Shown: positions 35,668-43,154 of the stretch, one piece after another
Layout: each line of letters starts with the position of its first letter
Numbering within the stretch: position 1 is the stretch's first letter
DNA from: JAPPOI01 sp028818055
GTDB lineage: Bacteria; Pseudomonadota; Alphaproteobacteria; Rhodobacterales; Rhodobacteraceae
Direction of reading: 5' to 3'
Assembly (NCBI GenBank): GCA_965267405.1
Contig: OZ253954.1
Span: 2,232,001-2,296,000 of the forward strand
Length of the DNA: 64,000 bases
The notes under the pieces: generated by a model
Databases searched by the model: none
Told to the model about the DNA's origin: nothing
The model's input: the letters and a program-made list of their open reading frames with translations, nothing else
Position numbers and translations under genes: made by a program

Positions 35668-36521
35668 CCGTCTTTCTTGAGCGCGCTTTCATGCCACTTT
35701 CGCAGCATCAGATGACTGAAGATTGAGGTGATCGCAAAGATTGCGATGCCCATGACAGAAATAAGGATCAGCGCGGCATATAGGCGCCCGAAATTGAACC
35801 GGTATGATGCCTCTAGCAGGGTCGAGGCCAGGCCCAATCCTGTCCCCGCGCGACCAATCACAAACTCTGCGACAACTGCACCTATCAGGGCGAGACCGCC
35901 AGCAATGCGAAGCCCACCTAAAAAGAAGGGTAGGGCCGAGGGCGCCGATAAATACCGAAGTCGTTGCCATCGGGTCGCGCCGTAAATGGTAAAAAGATCT
36001 TCAAGATTTCGGTCTGCAGATTTTAGCCCGATCGTCGTGTTCGACAGAATTGGAAAAAATGCGACGATCCAGGCGCAGATAAGGGCCGCAGCGAATGCGC
36101 TTTCTACATAGATTTGAAGCAGCGGTGCAATTGCCACCACTGGAGTTACCTGAAGGATCACCGCGTAAGGGAAGAAACTCATTTCAGCCCATTTTGATTG
36201 CGTGAAGGCCACGGCCAACGCCACACCGCCAACCACCGCAAAAATAAGAGCCAAAACCGTAAGCCGCGACGTTGTTAACATCGCCGGCCAGAGTAGCCCC
36301 CAGTCGTTTATGACGGATTTGCCAACCAACAGCGGGCCGGGCAGGACATAATGAGGGATTTCGTTGATTGTTACGTAAAGGTGCCAGGCAAGGATAGACA
36401 GCGCCATCACAAGTGAAGGCAAAGTCCACTTTGCAATTCGTTGGACGCGTTCGCTGCGTGCACGCGCTGCTTCTTCTTTGTCCAGTGTCGGCGTTTCAGG
36501 AGAACCTTCGGCAATAGTCAT
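35664..36521 (-). CDS. ABC transporter permease, NitT/TauT (ThiX/SsuC) type
   Basis: The 285-residue inner-membrane protein has a cytoplasmic start and six hydrophobic segments (first WTLPSLVMALSILAWHLYV at about 33). The EAA-like ATPase contact FTIYGATRWQRLRYLSAPSA lies near 180. The family transports nitrate, taurine/sulfonates, and thiamine-precursor pyrimidines. It overlaps both the ATPase gene (4 bases) and the amidohydrolase gene (4 bases). Confidence 0.93.
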   Translation of the reverse strand: MTIAEGSPETPTLDKEEAARARSERVQRIAKWTLPSLVMALSILAWHLYVTINEIPHYVLPGPLLVGKSVINDWGLLWPAMLTTSRLTVLALIFAVVGGVALAVAFTQSKWAEMSFFPYAVILQVTPVVAIAPLLQIYVESAFAAALICAWIVAFFPILSNTTIGLKSADRNLEDLFTIYGATRWQRLRYLSAPSALPFFLGGLRIAGGLALIGAVVAEFVIGRAGTGLGLASTLLEASYRFNFGRLYAALILISVMGIAIFAITSIFSHLMLRKWHESALKKDG

Positions 36522-37291
36522 GCTGCCTCCAGTGCTTCATGCAAGGCATCCGAGGCCGCGCGTGTATGTGTCGCGTATTCTGACGATGTTCTGAATGCTT
36601 CTTCGCGCGGATAGGGTGTGTCGACATGCAGTTCCTGAATGACACGACCAGGCCGTGCTGCCATAACCACGATCCGATCTGACAGGAAGACAGACTCGAA
36701 AACAGAGTGGGTCACGAAAATCACTGTGCAATCAATGGCTTCCTTCAGCGAGAGAAGATCATTGTTCAATTTGAAGCGCGTAATTTCGTCCAGTGCGGCG
36801 AATGGTTCGTCCATCAGAATGAGGCGTGGTTTCGTTACCATCGCGCGTGCGATTGATACCCTCATTTTCATTCCGCCGGAGAGCTCCCGTGGGTAGGCAT
36901 TTTGGAATTTTTCCAGCCCCACTAACTTCAAGGCCTCAAGAATTTCGTCTCGTACTTCTGAGTAAGCGACGCCCTTCAATCTAAAGGGAAGCCAAACGTT
37001 TTGTGCCACTGTCGCCCATGGCATGAGGGTCGGCTCTTGAAATACAACGCCCAAGTCATCGCTACTTTGACCGCCTTCCCACTCAATGCGGCCACGCGTT
37101 GGTTGAATTAGGCCGGAAATCAACCGCAATGCAGTTGATTTTCCGCAGCCCGATGGACCGAGCAATGACATGAAGTCGCCGGTGTTGACGGTCAGATGCA
37201 TGTCTTTCAACGCGACGACATCGCCATTGAAAGTTTTTTCGACGTGCGACATCCGCAGAAGCGGCGGACGGTCGGCTATCGCTAGTGTCAT
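36518..37291 (-). CDS. ABC transporter ATPase, NitT/TauT type
   Basis: From ATG 37291 (MTLAIADRPPLLRM) the protein has 257 residues. Walker A LLGPSGCGKSTALR lies near 47, signature LSGGMKMRVSIARA near 140, Walker B LILMDEPFAALD after it, and VTHSVFESVFLSDR gives the switch His. The frame reaches back to 37387, but that would overlap the end of the binding-protein gene. It energises import of the SBP's ligand. There are 59 bases to the preceding gene, the largest gap in the operon. Confidence 0.93.
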   Translation of the reverse strand: MTLAIADRPPLLRMSHVEKTFNGDVVALKDMHLTVNTGDFMSLLGPSGCGKSTALRLISGLIQPTRGRIEWEGGQSSDDLGVVFQEPTLMPWATVAQNVWLPFRLKGVAYSEVRDEILEALKLVGLEKFQNAYPRELSGGMKMRVSIARAMVTKPRLILMDEPFAALDEITRFKLNNDLLSLKEAIDCTVIFVTHSVFESVFLSDRIVVMAARPGRVIQELHVDTPYPREEAFRTSSEYATHTRAASDALHEALEAA

Positions 37292-37350
37292 TGAAGGCCC
37301 CAAAGTTGAAGCAGGCAGAATTCTCCGCCTGCTCAAAGTTGTCTTAAGAT

Positions 37351-38349
37351 TTACTTCAGGTCCATGCCCAGACCGGTGCCAACCCAAGAAGTGTTGTAGG
37401 CTGTTTTTGGATCGATGGTGTCTTCGATAACGCCCGCTTCGACCATTTTGGCGTAGAAATCCATGACCTTGGCGTCGGTGATCACGCCGATACCTTTTTC
37501 AAGCGCATCCCCAGAGTCGACGATGCCATTTTCAAGCATCTTTTCAATAGCATAAGCGATCTTGTCGCTCGACATTTCTGGATTTGCTTCTTGGATCAAC
37601 GCGTTTGCCGCCGATGGATCGCCGTAAAGGTAGTTGTACCAGCCGGTGATCGACCCTTCGACGAAGCACTTCACGATGTCTGGTTTCGTGTCGATCGTTT
37701 CCTGCATAGTTTCGATCGTCGTTGCATAGGTTGAGTAACCAGCGTCAGCGATCAGGAAGACATTTGGGGTAAACCCACCCTCTTTCTCGACCAAAAATGG
37801 CTCTGAAGAGAGATAGCCTTGCATGCCTTTCTGCTTGTCCGCAAGGAAAGGAGCAGGGTTGAACGTATAAGGCTGTCGTTGTTCGGCTGTGAAACCATGA
37901 GCTGCAATCATCCATTGGTAATAGGATTGAAAGCCATTGTCGCCGATCAAAAGAGTAAGATCCTTCAGGTCTTCCCAGCTTTCGGCCTCACCGGGGTGAG
38001 CGACGATTACTTGCGGGTGCTTTTGGAAGATGGCAGCAACTGAAACCACAGGAATGCCTTCTTTCACTGCCGAGAATGCCTGAAGAAGGTCACCACCCAT
38101 GTGGAAGTCGATCCGCCCAGCGAGCATAAGCGCGCGGTTGTTGACCTGAGGGCCACCCGGCAAAATTTCGACGCTGAGCCCACATGCTTCATATGTTCCA
38201 TCGGCAACCGATTGATAGAACCCGCCATGTTCGGCTTGCGCGACCCAATTCGTACCAAACTTCACTTCAGTCAGATGTCCACCAGCCGTCGCGGTGGTAG
38301 CAGCAGCCGCGATGATTGTTGAGACACCAAGAGATTTATTGAAAGACAT
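37351..38349 (-). CDS. ABC transporter substrate-binding protein, NMT1/ThiY-like
   Basis: The 332-residue periplasmic protein has a signal peptide (MSFNKSLGVSTIIAAAA, cleavage near TATA-GG) and the NMT1/THI5-like fold. TNWVAQAEHGGFYQS near residue 40 matches the ligand-site segment of ThiY and RibY binders, followed by LMLAGRIDFHMGG. ThiY binds a formylaminopyrimidine and RibY riboflavin, so an aromatic N-heterocycle is the likely ligand. The thiamine-synthase CCCFC motif of true THI5 enzymes is absent. ATG 38349 is preceded by GGAGGTGAGG, deciding the start over ATGs at 38361 and 38373. It is the first gene of the nine-gene operon. Confidence 0.92.
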   Translation of the reverse strand: MSFNKSLGVSTIIAAAATTATAGGHLTEVKFGTNWVAQAEHGGFYQSVADGTYEACGLSVEILPGGPQVNNRALMLAGRIDFHMGGDLLQAFSAVKEGIPVVSVAAIFQKHPQVIVAHPGEAESWEDLKDLTLLIGDNGFQSYYQWMIAAHGFTAEQRQPYTFNPAPFLADKQKGMQGYLSSEPFLVEKEGGFTPNVFLIADAGYSTYATTIETMQETIDTKPDIVKCFVEGSITGWYNYLYGDPSAANALIQEANPEMSSDKIAYAIEKMLENGIVDSGDALEKGIGVITDAKVMDFYAKMVEAGVIEDTIDPKTAYNTSWVGTGLGMDLK

Positions 38350-38399
38350 CCTCACCTCCATGATCTTGTCCAAATCTTGTCTTAGGGTGAGGCATTCGA

Positions 38400-38414
38400 C
38401 ACGACCATGTCGTG
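38400..38414. promoter_or_regulatory. Palindrome in the promoter region of the nine-gene operon
   Basis: CACGAC-CAT-GTCGTG is a perfect 6+3+6 inverted repeat, 50-65 bases before the binding-protein start and about 150 bases before the divergent RidA gene. It could be an operator for an unlinked regulator, since no regulator gene adjoins the operon. A second, shorter repeat TTGCC/GGCAA lies at 38474-38492. Confidence 0.35.
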
Positions 38415-38562
38415 CGTCGCGCAGCCAACGTCATCCACCCTGTTCGCTCAATTAGTAGTCGCAATCGAACTTCTTGCCTATCTTTTTGGCAAAAGTTGAT
38501 GGCGCTGCTTGTTGAAGTCTGCACTCGGCTTAGGCAAATTTTCGGTGCTACGGAGGAACATC

Positions 38563-38955
38563 ATGCGCTCACTGATCCCTGACACCATTGCGCCGCCATT
38601 TGCGCGATATGCACATGGCGCCATATCGGAGCCCGGTTCCCAGGTTGTTTTAACCTCAGGGCAGTTGGGGGTCGCTGCTGATGGCACCATCCCCAAGACC
38701 GCGCAAGAACAGGCAGAGATTTGCTTTGCAAACATCGATGCAATTCTCATAGAGGCGGGGGCCGACCGATCTTCTGTTCTTAGGATAAATGCCTTCGTAA
38801 CGGATCGCGAACACATGGCAGGATACATGGCGGCGCGTGATGCTTGGCTTAACGACACGGGCAATTTGCCGGCATCGACACTTGTGATTGTGTCAGGTTT
38901 CACAAAGCCCGAGTTCGTCGTCGAGATTGAAGTGACCGCGGAAGTGGTGGCATGA
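38563..38955 (+). CDS. RidA family protein
   Basis: The 130-residue protein starts at ATG 38563 with CGGAGG upstream (MRSLIPDTIAPPFARYAHG). RidA trimer motifs are visible: VVLTSGQLGVAADG, the central FANIDAILIEAGA helix and VLRINAFVTDREH with the carboxylate-binding Arg; the final ALTIVSGF-like strand reads STLVIVSGFTKPEFVVEIEV. RidA enzymes hydrolyse reactive enamines/imines or act on related amides. It diverges from the nine-gene operon, sharing its promoter region, and could remove imine products of the pathway. A second RidA gene lies at 50166. Confidence 0.9.
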   Translation: MRSLIPDTIAPPFARYAHGAISEPGSQVVLTSGQLGVAADGTIPKTAQEQAEICFANIDAILIEAGADRSSVLRINAFVTDREHMAGYMAARDAWLNDTGNLPASTLVIVSGFTKPEFVVEIEVTAEVVA

Positions 38956-39013
38956 CAGGCGCTTCGTCGATTGGCGGGGTTCGAGTCTTCCAGCAGAAAA
39001 ATGGCTTGGTCTG

Positions 39014-39631
39014 ATGCCTGGCCGGCTCTTTCTTGAGACACCGGCAGAAGCAGTTGCCAGTTTCTTGGGTGCGCAAGCCAATGGTCTCAACGATCCACCT
39101 CGGCGAAATATTTCACCTGGTGAAGACATTCTCGTCTGCGACAAGAGCAAAACCCTCCGACACATGCGTTGGGGCTTGATACCCACGGGTCGGGTAAATG
39201 CCCGTGGACGTCCGGTCATGGAAACCATCGTAAACGCGAGATCAGAAACCGTGTTTGAGAAAAGCGCGTTCGAAGGCGTCGTGCGAGTCGTGGTTCCTTG
39301 TGATGGCTGGTACGAATGGACAGGTAAAGTTCGCAGAAAAACGGCATGGCGGATCAGAGCAAAGTCATCAGAGTTGTTGGCATTTGCAGCAATCGCAGAC
39401 GCATGGACCGCCCCCGGCGGCAAAGTTGTGCATCAGGTCGCGACCGTAACGTGTGAACCAAACGCAGATGTACGAGAAATACATCACCGCATGGGTGTCA
39501 TTCTGAAAAAAGACAGCATCGATACTTGGCTCACCGGGTCTGACGACGAGGCAAATGAACTGATGGTACCTTTTCCGGATGGATTACTGCGCATCGAAGA
39601 AGCCAATGACGTTGACTGGAATGCGCCCTGA
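39014..39631 (+). CDS. SRAP/YedK-family protein with Pro in place of catalytic Cys2
   Basis: The 205-residue protein is a SOS-response-associated (YedK/HMCES) domain: IVNARSET at 72-79 (Asn74), DGWYEWTG at 97-104 (Glu101) and REIHHRMGVIL at 154-164 (His158) match the active-site Asn, Glu and His. The family normally starts MCGR, with Cys2 forming a thiazolidine crosslink to abasic DNA. Here the start reads MPGR, so after removal of Met a proline would be the N-terminal residue. No other in-frame start restores the Cys. It may lack crosslinking activity or use Pro1 as an amine nucleophile. Confidence 0.92.
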   Translation: MPGRLFLETPAEAVASFLGAQANGLNDPPRRNISPGEDILVCDKSKTLRHMRWGLIPTGRVNARGRPVMETIVNARSETVFEKSAFEGVVRVVVPCDGWYEWTGKVRRKTAWRIRAKSSELLAFAAIADAWTAPGGKVVHQVATVTCEPNADVREIHHRMGVILKKDSIDTWLTGSDDEANELMVPFPDGLLRIEEANDVDWNAP

Positions 39632-39696
39632 GTTCTGCAATATTGCGGACATTCTGATTTTATGCTGCAATGCAGAAAATCCGATGGAGGGCGCAG

Positions 39697-40323
39697 ATGG
39701 CCGGCAAAGTGATTACTGTGGCTCAGCAAAAAGGTGGTGCAGGTAAGACCACGATTGCAGCCAATTTGGCAGTCGCGTTTGCCAAAGATGGTCACTCAGT
39801 TGCCTTGTTGGACACCGACCCCCAAGGATCGCTTGGTCGATGGTTTATGATGCGACGCGAAGCGGGAAAAACCGACCTCGCTTTTTCAACTGCCAGCGCA
39901 TGGGGCGTCAGCTATGAACTCGACAAGTTGAAGGCATCTCACGACTTCATTCTTGTCGATACACCACCGAAAGTGGACAGCGATTTGAAACCGGCAATTC
40001 GTGAAAGCGATTTGGTCGTCATACCGGTATCGGCCAGTCCGGTTGACGTTTGGGCCACAGAGGATGTGATCGACCTTGTCAGCCGCGAAAAGTCTTCCGC
40101 ATTGATTGTTCTCAATCGGGTTAAGTCCGGCACGCGAGTAGCGGATGATGTGTCGACGGCGCTCAAAGGTCTTGGAGCGAGCGTTGCAACAGCGGCGCTA
40201 GGTAATCGGGTGGCATTCGCCGAGACGCTTGGCAACGGGAAAAGCGTTCTTGAGATTGGAAAAGGTAAGTGGACGGAAGAGATCCAGGCGCTTGCCCAAG
40301 ATGTTCAGGCATCTGTTAAATAA
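39697..40323 (+). CDS. ParA-family ATPase (orphan)
   Basis: The 208-residue protein from ATG 39697 (SD GGAGGG) begins MAGKVITVAQQKGGAGKTT, the deviant Walker A of ParA/MinD-like ATPases, followed by LLDTDPQGSLGRW and LVDTPPKVDSDL. It is short, as in orphan ParA proteins that position non-chromosomal cargo such as chemoreceptor arrays or carboxysomes, and it lacks a DNA-binding N-terminus. No parB or parS-like gene is beside it. It is followed by nadD after 101 bases. The upstream ATG at 39670 is possible but has no ribosome site. Confidence 0.9.
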   Translation: MAGKVITVAQQKGGAGKTTIAANLAVAFAKDGHSVALLDTDPQGSLGRWFMMRREAGKTDLAFSTASAWGVSYELDKLKASHDFILVDTPPKVDSDLKPAIRESDLVVIPVSASPVDVWATEDVIDLVSREKSSALIVLNRVKSGTRVADDVSTALKGLGASVATAALGNRVAFAETLGNGKSVLEIGKGKWTEEIQALAQDVQASVK

Positions 40324-40424
40324 CTGCAATAAATTGACTTTTCGTTTTCTGCCTGCAAACTGAAACGGTATGAGGCCACGCTTGGTGGCGAAGTCTTGGC
40401 GGCTTTCGGGAGGCGTCGACCAGT

Positions 40425-41033
40425 ATGAGGACCGGTTTCCCACTTGCCCGCAAAGGCGCGCGTGTCGGACTGTTGGGCGGGTCATTCGACCCGGCCCATG
40501 AAGGCCATGTCCACATTACGCTGGAAGCAATGAAGCGTTTTGAACTCGACGAAGTCTGGTGGCTCGTCAGTCCCGGAAACCCATTAAAGAAGGCTGGTCC
40601 TTCGCCGCTTGAAGACAGGTTATCCAAGGCACGGTCCGTGATGCAGCACCCACGCGTTCGCGTAACTGACCTAGAGACAAGACTTGGGACCCGCTACACC
40701 GTCGACACTATACAGGCACTACGTTCCTGCTACCCATCCGTCAGATTCGTTTGGCTTATGGGGGCAGACAACATGGCAACGATCCACCTTTGGGATAATT
40801 GGCGAACCATATTTGCAAGCGTTCCAATCGGAGTTTTGGCCCGACCCGGCGAACGTTTGTCGGCGCGACTTTCCCCGGCTGCGCGGCAGTTTCGAATGTC
40901 GAGATTGCGCGCGCGCTATTCTTCAGTATTGGCTAGCTCGCATCCGCCGGTCTGGTGTTTTGTAAATGTTCCGCTGAATGCGCAAAGTTCGACAGCAATT
41001 CGGGCGCAACGCAGCCGCCTCGCAGCGAATTGA
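40425..41033 (+). CDS. nadD: Nicotinate-nucleotide adenylyltransferase
   Basis: The 202-residue protein has the nucleotidyltransferase motif GLLGGSFDPAHEGHV at 15-29 (the HxGH-type EGH) and near its end SSTAIRAQRSR, the ISST-R signature. WLMGADNM around 110 completes the family look. It adenylates nicotinate mononucleotide to NaAD, the substrate of the NAD synthetase encoded at 15339. In alphaproteobacteria nadD is often beside rsfS/rlmH; here it is between parA and a PBP4-type gene. Confidence 0.93.
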   Translation: MRTGFPLARKGARVGLLGGSFDPAHEGHVHITLEAMKRFELDEVWWLVSPGNPLKKAGPSPLEDRLSKARSVMQHPRVRVTDLETRLGTRYTVDTIQALRSCYPSVRFVWLMGADNMATIHLWDNWRTIFASVPIGVLARPGERLSARLSPAARQFRMSRLRARYSSVLASSHPPVWCFVNVPLNAQSSTAIRAQRSRLAAN

Positions 41034-41110
41034 TGTCGCTTGGACACAATTTCGCGAATGTGATGACTCTTTAACTTGCCACTTAATGCTTGTGCTTCAA
41101 TAAATCCGAC

Positions 41111-42607
41111 ATGACCACTCGACTGACACGTCGCTCCGTTTTGGTTGCTGCCACGGCGGCCGGTCTTGGCCAGGCAGCGTTTGCGCGCGCGCCGTTATCA
41201 ACAGAGCGACCACAACCGCGCGGAGTGCCACCTGTTGCCGCACCGGTTCAATCAGGATTCGAGCACCTGGTTGAAAGATCCAACCTGAGCGGTGTGGTCG
41301 CCTATGCGTTGATTGATTTGGAAAGCGGGAAAACGCTGGACGCACGCCAGCCTGGTCGAAAACTGCCTCCTGCAAGCACACTTAAGGCGATCACCTCGAT
41401 CTATGCGAGTCAGCGTTTGGGCGACGATTATCAATTTAAAACAAGACTTTATTCGACAGCGAAGATCGAAGATGGAGTTCTGCTAGGTGACATTGCGTTG
41501 GTGGGTGATGGCGATCCAACTTTGGACACCGATACTTTGGGAGACCTTGCTCGTGCCCTTCGCGAGGTCGGAGTTCATAGTGTGTCAGGACGGTTTCTGG
41601 TTTGGTCGGGTGATTTCCCAAGCGGAAAAATGATCGATGAAGGTCAACCAGACCACGTTGCCTATAACCCGGCATTTTGCGGTCTGAACTTGAACTACAA
41701 CCGCGTGCATTTTGAGTGGAAACCGCGCGGAGACGCGTTTGATATTACGATGCAGGCCAGAGGCCTTAGATTCAGTCCCGGCACAAATGTATCACGCATG
41801 GCAGTCATTGAGCGGTCGGCACCCATCTTTGAGTATCGCGAGGGGGCTGGAGTCGATCGATGGTCGGTCGCGCGGAAAGCTCTTGGGCGCAAGGACGGGG
41901 CGCGATGGCTTCCTGTCAGGTTCCCGGAACTCTATGCAGCCGATGTCTTTAGGACGCTCGCGCGCTCAAATGGCATATTGCTTGGCGACCCGGTCGTTGT
42001 CCGGGCTCGTCCAAATGGCCGTGTTTTGGCCGAGGTCACTAGCAAGCCGCTTAATGAGATACTCAAAGGGATGATGCGGTATTCCACGAACTTAACCGCC
42101 GAAATGACTGGATTGACTGCAAGTATGGCGAATGGTGTCCCGGTTAAAGATCTGATCGGGTCGGGGTCGCGAATGGCCGGATGGGCAGAGACAAATTTCG
42201 GTGCGCGGGGAATGCAACTGCGGGATCATTCAGGCCTTGGTTATGCCTCTGAGATGAGTGCGGAAAACATGGCGCAAATTCTTGCCGCGAATACCGATGT
42301 GTCGGATTTGATGCGTCCCTTCCGGTTCCCTGATCCGAAAGGAAACGCGAAGGATCAGATGAGCGGCGTTTCTGTGGCCGCCAAGACCGGTACGCTGAAC
42401 TTTGTAAGCACTCTGGCTGGCTTTCTTGAAGGTCGATCCGGTCGTCGAGCCGCTTTCGCAATCTTCACTGCCGACAAGTCAAAACGTGACGCGATACCCG
42501 TTGAACAACGAGAACGACCAAAAGGCTCAAAAAGCTGGTCGCGACGTTCACGCAGCCTTCAAAAAGCACTTCTGGGGCATTGGGCGGACAATCTTGAGCG
42601 CCTTTGA
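41111..42607 (+). CDS. dacB: D-alanyl-D-alanine carboxypeptidase/endopeptidase, PBP4 (DacB) type, Tat-exported
   Basis: The 498-residue protein starts at ATG 41111. The signal RLTRRSVLVAATAAGLG has a twin-arginine motif, so folding before export is likely. The penicillin-binding motifs are all present: SxxK as PASTLKAI (Ser89, Lys92), SxN as YSTNLTAEM near 320, and KTG as AAKTGTLNFVSTLAG near 430. The PBP4 family trims peptidoglycan peptides in the periplasm. It follows nadD after 77 bases and is convergent with the TerB-like gene 6 bases away. Confidence 0.92.
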   Translation: MTTRLTRRSVLVAATAAGLGQAAFARAPLSTERPQPRGVPPVAAPVQSGFEHLVERSNLSGVVAYALIDLESGKTLDARQPGRKLPPASTLKAITSIYASQRLGDDYQFKTRLYSTAKIEDGVLLGDIALVGDGDPTLDTDTLGDLARALREVGVHSVSGRFLVWSGDFPSGKMIDEGQPDHVAYNPAFCGLNLNYNRVHFEWKPRGDAFDITMQARGLRFSPGTNVSRMAVIERSAPIFEYREGAGVDRWSVARKALGRKDGARWLPVRFPELYAADVFRTLARSNGILLGDPVVVRARPNGRVLAEVTSKPLNEILKGMMRYSTNLTAEMTGLTASMANGVPVKDLIGSGSRMAGWAETNFGARGMQLRDHSGLGYASEMSAENMAQILAANTDVSDLMRPFRFPDPKGNAKDQMSGVSVAAKTGTLNFVSTLAGFLEGRSGRRAAFAIFTADKSKRDAIPVEQRERPKGSKSWSRRSRSLQKALLGHWADNLERL

Positions 42608-42613
42608 TTGGCG

Positions 42614-43036
42614 TCAGGCCTTCATGTGCCGGACGCGCGCGCTCAACTCGATGGCAGCGGCGTGAAGCCTGTCTATCTCAAGCTCGTATCTGATTTCCTC
42701 AAGGAAACGGAGTTCGGTCTCGCGAACTCGTCCGTCGGCAGCTGCCACATCGCACGCCATCGCGTAGGCGGTCTCAAACAGGCGTTCCGGCAGTGCTGAT
42801 CGGATAGCTGCCCAAAGTAGATCGAGCCCGTCTTCTTCGGCAAAAAGGTCGAGAACCACATTGGACACCTCAGTGAGGCGTTCATTTTCGAAGTCAGCGA
42901 AGGCAGGAAAGTGATTGACGATACGCTCGATTGTGACGAGTTCTGCGGTACGCATATTCTCATCAGACGCAGAAACCGCAATCATGATGGCGACCAGTGC
43001 GTCCTCGGGGGTGAATTCAGCGGCTTTCAGTGGCAC
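42614..43036 (-). CDS. TerB-like tellurite-resistance domain protein
   Basis: The 140-residue all-helical protein matches TerB-like domains: EDALVAIMIAVSASDENMRT at the start, with the conserved acidic pair in SDE, and a repeat of the same pattern AMACDVAAADGRVRETE near 95. These two acidic helix caps bind metal in TerB. No other ter gene is nearby, and most such single-domain proteins are uncharacterised. It is transcribed against dacB and away from lysK. Confidence 0.88.
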   Translation of the reverse strand: MPLKAAEFTPEDALVAIMIAVSASDENMRTAELVTIERIVNHFPAFADFENERLTEVSNVVLDLFAEEDGLDLLWAAIRSALPERLFETAYAMACDVAAADGRVRETELRFLEEIRYELEIDRLHAAAIELSARVRHMKA

Positions 43037-43154
43037 AGGTCAGACCTTTGCATAATGATGATTTCCAGTGCGAATTTATTGACGCCGATGCCCCCTCGCA
43101 ATAGGTAGCGGCCTCGCGTTGGATAATTAGCCGGCGCAAGCAAGGAAAAAACTG

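Noticed and set aside
37351..38349. SBP as a THI5-type thiamine pyrimidine synthase
   Set aside because: It has a signal peptide and lacks the CCCFC iron motif of THI5.
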